A stretch of 64,000 nucleotides of DNA. Source: Paragorgia papillata (lineage: Eukaryota > Cnidaria > Anthozoa > Scleralcyonacea > Coralliidae). The translations under genes were made by a program, and so were the position numbers. The notes under the pieces were generated by a model. It saw nothing but the letters and a program-made list of their open reading frames with translations, did not search any database and was not told the origin of the DNA. Below are positions 54,179 to 64,000 of the stretch, piece after piece; the first letter of the stretch is position 1; each line of letters begins with the position of its first letter. Where the stretch lies: NCBI GenBank assembly GCA_035771165.1, contig JAWNZC010000301.1:62001-126000 (forward strand), given 5' to 3'.

Positions 54179-55005
54179 TTATACTCTGGGATGGTACACG
54201 TAGTGGATGTCCGTAGGAAAGATCCCGGATCTTACTCGGATTTCGTCGGGACATGTCGGAGTGAGATCGACAAATAAGTAGGAATACGGCTCTTTAGTCG
54301 CCATCTGATAGGCTTGCTGGAAAAATTTAGTGTTGCTAGGATACAACTGTTTGGCCAGATGAGTCACTTGACTCGCGTCACGAACATTTTTGGTTAACAC
54401 GAGATAACTAGCGTTAAGGGAAATGGTACGATGATCCTTGCTTTGATGAAACAAGTTTTGCACGATATAAATTACACTGAGATTCCCATGGTGGGATTTC
54501 TTAGTAAATAATTTCGCGATAATACTATCTTTCTCTCTCCCATCATGTCATCAATAATAAACAAATTTCTTATTTGGGGGTTAATGCTATCCAACATCGA
54601 TTGGGGCAAACCTTGGACAAACTGAATCCCTGGAATTAAGGTTTCTATTTCGCCGAACGTATCTTGATACTCTGTATAAAAATACACGATGTTTTCCGGA
54701 GGTGGGTCGATCATGATCTCAGCATAAGCCAATAACTGTTTCACAAACGTTGTCTTGCCTGTCTTAGTACCTCCAGAGACCAAGAGTCCAAACGGATGTG
54801 TCAGTTGTATCGAGTACGTTTTTTGACTCTCAGGGGTGAATGTAGTTGTCATTGCAGTAAATGGGGAAGATGTTGTTACCCTATCACTGATAGACCTTTT
54901 ATGATGAAAATATCTCATATGGCGTAGACGATTACTTGATGTAGCGAATGATTTTTCGCAGACTTCACAAACGTAAGACATGTTCATCCAGTGACTGTCA
55001 ATCAT
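54179..55005 (-). pseudogene. Packaging ATPase fused to a C2H2 zinc finger, one frameshift
   Basis: The N terminus has one C2H2 finger (YVCEVCEKSF, then H-x4-H at residues 29-34). After a linker comes a P-loop ATPase domain of the FtsK/HerA/A32 packaging type, with Walker A SGGTKTGKTTF and Walker B NLFIIDDMM. The frame breaks near 54,530, shortly after Walker B, by a small indel in a GAGAGAAAG stretch. The C-terminal part (LTKNVRDASQ, TPTCPDE) continues in another frame to 54,179. Break and gene order suggest a once-functional gene. The ATPase of element 1 has no such finger. Confidence 0.88.
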
Positions 55006-55041
55006 AAACTGATGTCACTCTTTCACGCAACTGCTTTTTAT

Positions 55042-55587
55042 AAGATTGAATCATTGAATCCTAAGATTGAATCATTGAATCCTAAGACTGAATCATTGAA
55101 CCCTAAGATTGAATCATTGAATCCTAAGATTAAATAATTGAATCCTAAGATTGAATCATTGAATCCTAAGATTGAATCATTGAATCCTAAGACTGAATCA
55201 TTGAATCCTAAGATTGAATCATTGAATCCTAAGATTAAATAATTGAATCCTAAGATTGAATCATTGAATCCTAAGATTGAATCATTGAATCCTATGACTG
55301 AATCATTGAATCCTAAGATTGAACCATTGAATCCTAAGATTGAATCATTGAATCCTAAGATTGAATCATTGAATCCTAAGACTGAATCATTGAATCCTAA
55401 GATTGAATCATTGAATCCTAAGATTGAATCATTGAATCCTAAGATTGAATCATTGAATCCTAAGATTGAATCATTGAATCCTAAGACTGAATCATTGAAT
55501 CCTAAGATTGAATCATTGAATCCTAAGATTGAATCATTGAATCCTAAGATTGAATCATTGAATCCTAAGATTGAATCATTAAATCTT
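55042..55587. repeat. 21 bp minisatellite, 26 copies, at the right-arm junction
   Basis: The unit is AAGATTGAATCATTGAATCCT. Variant copies with AAGACTG start at 55084, 55189, 55294 (ATGACTG), 55378 and 55483, and copies with AAGATTAAATAATTG recur 105 bp apart, so part of the array is built of 105 bp blocks of five units. It begins just upstream of the ATPase start and ends directly at the inverted arm. Open frames across it are trivial results of a 21 bp period and not genes. Confidence 0.97.
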
Positions 55588-55590
55588 AGG

Positions 55591-55861
55591 CACCAGATCA
55601 GCAATGGTGTTATAGTAACCATTTGGGATAATACCCGTATCGTCATATTTTGTTCCAGCGTTATTGAGAAACGTTTGTTGACTACCTTTTCGAATCGCGC
55701 TCCATGTATGGGGATAATATAACTCTGATAAAGCTACTTCCCAGTCACCTGTCAGTTGTACAGTTTTCAGCACGCTTCACTTTAAAATTTGCTACAGTAT
55801 TATCTGGAAAATATTCCATAGAGCTATTGCTTGGAAGCGTTAAATAAAACTGTGTTGCCAT
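55591..55861 (-). pseudogene. 5' fragment of the penton gene, right arm
   Basis: About 90 codons of the penton-like gene, starting at the equivalent ATG (55,861), end abruptly at the minisatellite. A one-base A-run difference near 55,770 also shifts the frame. It is a by-product of the arm duplication and cannot make a capsid protein. Confidence 0.9.
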
Positions 55862-55910
55862 GTCGAAGAACAATACACAAATGAACACAAATTGTAAGGT
55901 ACACACATTT

Positions 55911-56994
55911 TTATTTCGTTAAATCTTTTACATTATCGAGTGGTACCCAGGAATTAAAAGCTTCTGGATAACCTAACCATTTTACAAGATACTCTTTACG
56001 TTTACCATGCATGCGTGACTTAATTACTCTTTCTATTCTATAAAAGTCACTATCTGTCTTTGTAACTCTTTGCAATTCCTGTTCGTAAAATGTTCCTTGT
56101 AACTCTTCTCTGTGATAATCGGCAATCTTGTACACTGGCGGTCGTCTGGGTACTCGCTTCGTGATGATGAACACCTCTTCGGTCCAGTTAGGTAAGTAGC
56201 CTTTCTTGAATGTACGTCTTGCTTTGCTAATCCGAACTTGGTCACCAATGCTGAATTTATATGTGATGGGTTTGCTGGACTCATCACCATACAGTTTTTT
56301 GCCACACAATACTCTCGTTTTCTCGATTAACATCAACTGGTCTCATCCCAATACTACGGTGTCTCGAATGGTTGTAGGAATATACTAATTTTTGTAGTAC
56401 ATCGGTATATTTTAACGTATTCTTTGCTGTAAAATATTTCCACATTTTCCCCTTTAACGTTCGGTTAAATCGTTCAACGATGGATGCCTTGGTATCGTTG
56501 TGTGTTGTAAAAAATCGAATATGTTTGTCCTTCAATAACTTTTGAAAGCGTTTGTTGGTAAATTCAGTTCCTTTATCGGTATGGATTGTTTCAGGCTTCC
56601 TTCCTTTCTTTAGTATCGTTTCAAAGGCTTTAACCAAACTCTCTGCAGCCTTTGTTTTTAATGGTTCCACCCACGCAAATTTGGACAGTACATCAATAAC
56701 AGTTAAAAGGTATTTATAACCATTATTTGTTTTACTAAGCGAATCCATAATTACTAGATCAGCCTCCCACTCCTCGTCCATCGCTCCAACAATAACACGA
56801 TTTCGCTTAAAATTATGTCGTACGGGTTTATGCAAAGTATAGGTATCTTGCTGTCTAAGCCATGTTTTTATCTTGTTTCGGGATATCTGGAATTTACCGT
56901 CACTTCTTACGACACGGTATAAGGCATCTACGCCGCCAAAACTTGCCGGACTTTTTGGCTTGTAATACAGATCGTGAAGGTACTGTTCCGCCAT
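55911..56994 (-). pseudogene. Chromodomain rve integrase, right copy, frameshifted
   Basis: This copy lacks the transposon insertion and retains the whole chromodomain (ending with a PEAFNSWVPLDN motif). It has one extra base in an A run (T6 on the plus strand at 56,295-56,300, five in the left copy), which ends the first frame 236 residues in, after the DDE core (D79, D140, E174). The span is 1,084 bp against 1,083 expected. So both integrase copies of this element are broken, in different ways. Single amino acid differences from the left copy include Thr116 to Ala and Lys250 to Thr, approximately. Confidence 0.93.
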
Positions 56995-57523
56995 CTAATT
57001 CGGATGCCTGTATCACAATTTTTCCCCCACAGCACGCTGATATACAGCGAATCTTTCGAAAAATATTACGAAGGGCTATTTGTGGTAAACCTCCACAGCA
57101 AGTCATGTTCACGCGACAAAGGTTAGAAGTAAATGAACAAAGAAAAGTCAACGACACGATATAAATGCAAACATATTTATTACATATTAAATTAGAATAC
57201 AAAACTATACATGTCTTCAGTCAATGCATCAAATGTATAAATATACAGATTAAAAACAGTTTTTTTAAAGTTTGAATGATCAGCAAATGTTCAGTTTTTC
57301 TATGTCTTCAGTCAATGCATCGACAGATTTTTGAAAAAGATATTCTTCATAGGCTTCTTTCTACTTGTAAAGGATTCGCCCGTTTCTGCGTTCTTTTATT
57401 CCTGTATTTACCATTTCCTAATATTAATGACTTCGTTTAATCGATTTTTAATGACTTTTAGGCCAAACTTGTCGAGTAATATTCAAATTCGCCTTAGCAA
57501 CGCTCTAACATCCCTCACAACAG

Positions 57524-57889
57524 TTACGTTAGGAATCTAATCAACCTTTGTATCCACGAGTGTTTTATTTCGTATTTCTGCAAGTCAATTCGCCTAAAAT
57601 CTTTGGCAGTTCTTTTAATGGCTTGGCGAAGTGTTTCGGTGTCGCAATAATCGCTCACTTTCAACACTAGAGTCAAATAAGCAATAATTCTACCGAAATT
57701 CACAAGATCCATCTCTTGATAAATAGTATACAAGCTACTCGGCAAGTTATCTCTGTTAATTTGGTCGATAATGCTCTCATACAATTCACCATGCTCTCTA
57801 AGGCATCTATTCATGTAAAAACATAACGTATCTTTTTCTATATCGATATTGTTTTCCCGCAATTCAGCCCAAATTGTTTGTTCGGCCAT
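57524..57889 (-). CDS. Bcl-2-like protein, right copy (121 aa)
   Basis: It is identical in protein sequence to the left copy at 46,899-47,264, with BH3-like, BH1-like (NFGR) and BH2-like motifs. Both copies are intact although penton, capsid, ATPase and both integrases are broken. That may mean recent gene conversion between the arms, selection, or simply the small target size of a short gene. The copy is transcribed toward the centre of the element. Confidence 0.72.
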   Translation of the reverse strand: MAEQTIWAELRENNIDIEKDTLCFYMNRCLREHGELYESIIDQINRDNLPSSLYTIYQEMDLVNFGRIIAYLTLVLKVSDYCDTETLRQAIKRTAKDFRRIDLQKYEIKHSWIQRLIRFLT

Positions 57890-58150
57890 CGTGTTTAAAA
57901 TGACGTAATCTTAACAAGCACTCGGCGTTTTATCGGAATCGGAAATGCTTCGGCGTTTTATCGGAATCGGAAATGCATCGGCGTTTTATCGGACTCGGAA
58001 ATGCTTCGTTATCTCTTCGGAAAAATCCGACTCATTGATTATTCATAACTCATTGATTATTCATAACTCATGAATTATTAAGGGTAACACAACATGCTAA
58101 TGAGCTATTCCTGCATAAAACGGGTCCATTAAGCCCCGCTCTCTACTACT

Positions 58151-58156
58151 GCTTCC
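58151..58156 (+). repeat. Right target site duplication of element 2 (GCTTCC)
   Basis: It is identical to the 6 bp before the element. The satellite unit continues directly after it (TTCTTGCTTATTTCAC). Confidence 0.95.
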
Positions 58157-61100
58157 TTCTTGCTTATTTCACTATCGTGGGATAAATAACGTTGCTTTAC
58201 CCCTCCCCACCCCCCACCAATCAATGTTGATTTCCAGGGGATACTTCTGAGGCCTAGAAAACAAAAATTCTGTCGCAACATTGATCGGAGGGGGAAGGGG
58301 AGGGCTCATTTTAAAGTTAAATCGCGTGCGCACATAAGTCACTTGACATACGCTGTGTCCCAATGTAATTATTTCACGATTGTCTGAAAATATTCAATAT
58401 CAATTAATTGAAATTACGCACTGCCAAAATAATAAATAACGGATAAAAAGCAAACGGTGGAACTAAAATTACACGGCAGAATTATAAACGAATTATTTCA
58501 ACATTTCAATGAACGAGCTTTCGCTGTTGCGAAAGACCGCAACAATTGATCAAACGATCGCACGTCTACCTAACCGAATTGACTGTGTGATGAAAGGGAG
58601 TCAAAGTGTCAAACAAAATACTAAACCCACACTCATAGGTTGTCAGTGGTTTACCTTTTACTATCCGTGTCCACTTCGGTTGTTCTAAATAAGCACAAAA
58701 CAGTAGAAACTTGCGTTTTATTTGGCCCGCGTATTAAATGACAACCTAACAAAATAAGCGTAAAGACTGCATTTATAATTAGCTGTGCTATTATAATGGC
58801 TCCTGCACAGTACTCCATGCCTTTACTGCGTATTTCCCGCATAAACACGTTCTAAATAACAACTGTCTCTATCACGCTTATGATACAGATAAAGTTCTAT
58901 ATGCTGGTAACATTGAGGTAGCAAAATACCTAACTTAAACCGTATTTTTAACAGTACTCCATCTACGGCATAAATAATATTATAATTAGATTATCTTTTA
59001 ACTTATTACCACGAATTTGGTGGAGTACTGTTATTTACCTGAGTAAAAAGGGTCTGGACAGCAATAATTCAGCGCTTACAGTGAAGATTAAGTATATATC
59101 TATCACTTCACCAAAAAAACTGTCTGAAGAAGACTCAGTTCTTTCGAATATAGACCTATTTTAGTGGAGTACTGTAGTGGAGTACTGTGCCGGTCAACCG
59201 ATACGAATCGGAAACAATCGGAAAATTATTTCACTGATACTAATAGTCATCCCATAGTCGTTAATAGTAACCCTGACCTTCATTGAGTGTGTAATCAATA
59301 CAAATGTGACCCTGGTATTAATATTTATGACTTGCGCTTATTTCAGACAATCTGAGAATAATTCATTGGGACACTAAAGCATCAATTAGCTTCCTTCTTG
59401 CTTATTTCACTATCGTGGGATAAATAACGTTGCTTTACCCCTCCCCACCCCCCACCAATCAATGTTGATTTCCAGGGGATACTTCTGAGGCCTAGAAAAC
59501 AAAAATTATGTCGCAACGTTGATCGGAGGGGGAAGGGGAGGGCTGATTTTAAAGTTAAATCGCGTGCGCACATAAGTCACTTGACATACGCTGTGTCCCA
59601 ATGTAATTATTTCACGATTGTCTGAAAATATTCAATATCAATTAATTGAAATTACGCACTGCCAAAATAATAAATAACGGATAAAAAGCAAACGGTGGAA
59701 CTAAAATTACACGGCAGAATTATAAACGAATTATTTCAACATTTCAATGAACGAGCTTTCGCTGTTGCGAAGACCGCAACAATTGATCAAACGATCGCAC
59801 GTCTACCTAACCGAATTGACTGTGTGATGAAAGGGAGTCAAAGTGTCAAACAAAATACTAAACCCACACTCATAGGTTGTCAGTGGTTTACTTTTACTAT
59901 CCGTGTCCACTTCGGTTGTTCTAAATAAGCACAAAACAGTAGAAACTTGCGTTTTATTTGGCCCGCGTATTAAATGACAACCTAACAAAATAAGCGTAAA
60001 GACTGCATTTATAATTAGCTGTGCTATTATAATGGCTCCTGCACAGTACTCCATGCCTTTACTGCGTATTTCCCGCATAAACACGTTCTAAATAACAACT
60101 GTCTCTATCACGCTTATGATACAGATAAAGTTCTATATGCTGGTAACATTGAGGTAGCAAAATACCTAACTTAAACCGTATTTTTAACAGTACTCCATCT
60201 ACGGCATAAATAATTATAATTAGATTATCTTTTAACTTATTACCACGAATTTGGTGGAGTACTGTTATTTACCTGAGTAAAAGGGTCTGGACAGCAATAA
60301 TTCAGCGCTTACAGTGAAGATTAAGTATATATCTATCACTTCACCAAAAAAACTGTCTGAAGAAGACTCAGTTCTTTCGAATATAGACCTATTTTAGTGG
60401 AGTACTGTAGTGGAGTACTGTGCCGGTCAACCGATACGAATCGGAAACAATCGGAAAATTATTTCACTGATACTAATAGTCATCCCATAGTCGTTAATAG
60501 TAACCCTGACCTTCATTGAGTGTGTAATCAATACAAATGTGACCCTGGTATTAATATTTATGACTTGCGCTTATTTCAGACAATCTGAGAATAATTCATT
60601 GGGACACTAAAGCATCAATTAGCTTCCTTCTTGCTTATTTCACTATCGTGGGATAAATAACGTTGCTTTACCCCTCCCCACCCCCCACCAATCAATGTTG
60701 ATTTCCAGGGGATACTTCTGAGGCCTAGAAAACAAAAATTATGTCGCAACGTTGATCGGAGGGGGAAGGGGAGGGCTGATTTTAAAGTTAAATCGCGTGC
60801 GCACATAAGTCACTTGACATACGCTGTGTCCCAATGTAATTATTTCACGATTGTCTGAAAATATTCAATATCAATTAATTGAAATTACGCACTGCCAAAA
60901 TAATAAATAACGGATAAAAAGCAAACGGTGGAACTAAAATTACACGGCAGAATTATAAACGAATTATTTCAACATTTCAATGAACGAGCTTTCGCTGTTG
61001 CGAAGACCGCAACAATTGATCAAACGATCGCACGTCTACCTAACCGAATTGACTGTGTGATGAAAGGGAGTCAAAGTGTCAAACAAAATACTAAACCCAC

Positions 61101-64000
61101 ACTCATAGGTTGTCAGTGGTTTACTTTTACTATCCGTGTCCACTTCGGTTGTTCTAAATAAGCACAAAACAGTAGAAACTTGCGTTTTATTTGGCCCGCG
61201 TATTAAATGACAACCTAACAAAATAAGCGTAAAGACTGCATTTATAATTAGCTGTGCTATTATAATGGCTCCTGCACAGTACTCCATGCCTTTACTGCGT
61301 ATTTCCCGCATAAACACGTTCTAAATAACAACTGTCTCTATCACGCTTATGATACAGATAAAGTTCTATATGCTGGTAACATTGAGGTAGCAAAATACCT
61401 AACTTAAACCGTATTTTTAACAGTACTCCATCTACGGCATAAATAATATTATAATTAGATTATCTTTTAACTTATTACCAACGAATTTGGTGGAGTACTG
61501 TTATTTACCTGAGTAAAAGGGTCTGGACAGCAATAATTCAGCGCTTACAGTGAAGATTAAGTATATATCTATCACTTCACCAAAAAAACTGTCTGAAGAA
61601 GACTCAGTTCTTTCGAATATAGACCTATTTTAGTGGAGTACTGTAGTGGAGTACTGTGCCGGTCAACCGATACGAATCGGAAACAATCGGAAAATTATTT
61701 CACTGATACTAATAGTCATCCCATAGTCGTTAATAGTAACCCTGACCTTCATTGAGTGTGTAATCAATACAAATGTGACCCTGGTATTAATATTTATGAC
61801 TTGCGCTTATTTCAGACAATCTGAGAATAATTCATTGGGACACTAAAGCATCAATTAGCTTCCTTCTTGCTTATTTCACTATCGTGGGATAAATAACGTT
61901 GCTTTACCCCTCCCCACCCCCCACCAATCAATGTTGATTTCCAGGGGATACTTCTGAGGCCTAGAAAACAAAAATTATGTCGCAACGTTGATCGGAGGGG
62001 GAAGGGGAGGGCTGATTTTAAAGTTAAATCGCGTGCGCACATAAGTCACTTGACATACGCTGTGTCCCAATGTAATTATTTCACGATTGTCTGAAAATAT
62101 TCAATATCAATTAATTGAAAATTACGCACTGCCAAAATAATAAATAACGGATAAAAAGCAAACGGTGGAACTAAAATTACACGGCAGAATTATAAACGAA
62201 TTATTTCAACATTTCAATGAACGAGCTTTCGCTGTTGCGAAGACCGCAACAATTGATCAAACGATCGCACGTCTACCTAACCGAATTGACTGTGTGATGA
62301 AAGGGAGTCAAAGTGTCAAACAAAATACTAAACCCACACTCATAGGTTGTCAGTGGTTTACTTTTACTATCCGTGTCCACTTCGGTTGTTCTAAATAAGC
62401 ACAAAACAGTAGAAACTTGCGTCTTATTTGGCCCGCGTATTAAATGACAACCTAACAAAATAAGCGTAAAGACTGCATTTATAATTAGCTGTGCTATTAT
62501 AATGGCTCCTGCACAGTACTCCATGCCTTTACTGCGTATTTCCCGCATAAACACGTTCTAAATAACAACTGTCTCTATCACGCTTATGATACAGATAAAG
62601 TTCTATATGCTGGTAACATTGAGGTAGCAAAATACCTAACTTAAACCGTATTTTTAACAGTACTCCATCTACGGTATAAATAATATTATAATTAGATTAT
62701 CTTTTAACTTATTACCACGAATTTGGTGGAGTACTGTTATTTATCTGAGTAAAAGGGTCTGGACAGCAATAATTCAGCGCTTACAGTGAAGATTAAGTAT
62801 ATATCTATCACTTCACCAAAAAAACTGTCTGAAGAAGACTCAGTTCTTTCGAATATAGACCTATTTTAGTGGAGTACTGTAGTGGAGTACTGTGCCGGTC
62901 AACCGATACGAATCGGAAACAATCGGAAAATTATTTCACTGATACTAATAGTCATCCCATAGTCGTTAATAGTAACCCTGACCTTCATTGAGTGTGTAAT
63001 CAATAAAAATGTGACCCTGGTATTAATATTTATGACTTGCGCTTATTTCAGACAATCTGAGAATAATTCATTGGGACACTAAAGCATCAATTAGCTTCCT
63101 TCTTGCTTATTTCACTATCGTGGGATAAATAACGTTGCTTTATCCCCTCCCCACCCCCCACCAATCAATGTTGATTTCCAGGGGATACTTCTGAGGCCTA
63201 GAAAACAAAAATTATGTCGCAACGTTGATCGGAGGGGGAAGGGGAGGGCTGATTTTAAAGTTAAATCGCGTGCGCACATAAGTCACTTGACATACGCTGT
63301 GTCCCAATGTAATTATTTCACGATTGTCTGAAAATATTCAATATCAATTAATTGAAATTACGCACTGCCAAAATAATAAATAACGGATAAAAAGCAAACG
63401 GTGGAACTAAAATTACACGGCAGAATTATAAACGAATTATTTCAACATTTCAATGAACGAGCTTTCGCTGTTGCGAAGACCGCAACAATTGATCAAACGA
63501 TCGCACGTCTACCTAACCGAATTGACTGTGTGATGAAAGGGAGTCAAAGTGTCAAACAAAATACTAAACCCACACTCATAGGTTGTCAGTGGTTTACTTT
63601 TACTATCCGTGTCCACTTCGGTTGTTCTAAATAAGCACAAAACAGTAGAAACTTGCGTCTTATTTGGCCCGCGTATTAAATGACAACCTAACAAAATAAG
63701 CGTAAAGACTGCATTTATAATTAGCTGTGCTATTATAATGGCTCCTGCACAGTACTCCATGCCTTTACTGCGTATTTCCCGCATAAACACGTTCTAAATA
63801 ACAACTGTCTCTATCACGCTTATGATACAGATAAAGTTCTATATGCTGGTAACATTGAGGTAGCAAAATACCTAACTTAAACCGTATTTTTAACAGTACT
63901 CCATCTACGGCATAAATAATATTATAATTAGATTATCTTTTAACTTATTACCACGAATTTGGTGGAGTACTGTTATTTACCTGAGTAAAAGGGTCTGGAC
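58157..64000 (+). repeat. Satellite array of about 1,235 bp units (right block)
   Basis: Five landmark positions follow (about 58457, 59695, 60928, 62165 and 63401) and the array runs off the window. These units share private variants not seen to the left: AAATTATGTCGCAAC, GGAGGGCTGATTTT, and in several units TTATTTACCTGAG and CAATACAAATG. All have the MITE-like segment. I support no gene here. Confidence 0.97.

Larger units (their letters stand above)
46665..58150. mobile_element. Polinton element 2: complete, 11.5 kb, two left arms, no polymerase
   Basis: The element begins AGTAGTAGAGAGCGGGG and ends with its exact reverse complement. It is flanked by a perfect 6 bp duplication, as expected for Polintons. 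Gene order is Bcl-2-like, integrase, penton, core-like, major capsid and protease on the plus strand, then unknown, unknown and ATPase on the minus strand, a minisatellite, and an inverted copy of penton 5' part, integrase and Bcl-2-like. No DNA polymerase is present, which makes it shorter than the usual 15-20 kb. It therefore could not replicate without help. Several genes are frameshifted. Confidence 0.95.
55591..58150 (-). repeat. Right terminal inverted repeat: inverted copy of the left arm, 2,560 bp
   Basis: It matches the left arm from tip to GATCTGGTG in the penton gene, without the 1 kb transposon. The outermost part (57,890-58,150) holds three copies of the 28 bp TTCCGATAAAACGCCG-type repeat against two on the left. 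The gap 56,995-57,523 mirrors 47,265-47,794 and holds no gene that I can support. Confidence 0.95.

Noticed and set aside
55042..55587. Repetitive proteins or a CRISPR-like array in the minisatellite
   Set aside because: A 21 bp period is a multiple of three, so any stop-free frame stays open. There are no unique spacers between repeats, so it is not a CRISPR array.

Overview
The window is metazoan nuclear DNA, most likely from an invertebrate (cnidarian- or sponge-like by general character, not proven). It is made almost entirely of mobile and repetitive DNA. It holds parts of two unrelated Maverick/Polinton-type elements (integrated, virus-like DNA transposons), a long satellite array of about 1,235 bp units, and two smaller DNA transposons nested in these. 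I saw no host single-copy gene, rRNA, tRNA or CRISPR array.

Region 1 (1 to about 14,873) is the right-hand part of a gene-dense, AT-rich Polinton/adintovirus-like element that runs off the left edge. It carries the C-terminal part of a major capsid protein, an A32/FtsK-like packaging ATPase, a penton-like minor capsid protein, several small membrane or coiled-coil proteins, a zinc-ribbon protein, a 401-aa unknown, an rve integrase, a large acidic/transmembrane protein, a family of small SAP-like/NUMOD1-like proteins, a protein-primed family B DNA polymerase of 1,323 aa with extra domains, and a C2H2 zinc-finger protein. Nearly every gene is intact. Almost every start codon follows directly on an AATAAA-type box, often giving AATAAATG. 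Each block of genes ends in a stem-loop. Together these look like a virus-style transcription code.

Region 2 (about 14,904 to 46,658 and 58,157 to the right edge) is a head-to-tail satellite of at least 30 units. Most units contain a MITE-like segment of about 270 bp that two intervals lack. A 1,614 bp fold-back element with a GACC duplication (15,709-17,322) interrupts the first unit, and part of the array has a dimeric higher-order structure.

Region 3 (46,665-58,150) is a complete 11,486 bp Polinton of a second lineage, inserted into a satellite unit with a perfect 6 bp duplication (GCTTCC). It is unusual: it has no DNA polymerase gene, and its right arm is an inverted copy of its left arm. 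The inverted repeats are therefore about 2.5 kb long, and each carries a Bcl-2-like gene, a chromodomain integrase and the start of the penton gene. The middle carries penton, a core-like protein, major capsid protein, adenain-like protease, two unknown proteins and a zinc-finger/ATPase fusion. Many of these are frameshifted, whereas both Bcl-2-like copies, the protease and the core protein are open. A 21 bp minisatellite marks the junction with the inverted arm, and a 1,023 bp DNA transposon with a 9 bp duplication interrupts the left integrase.
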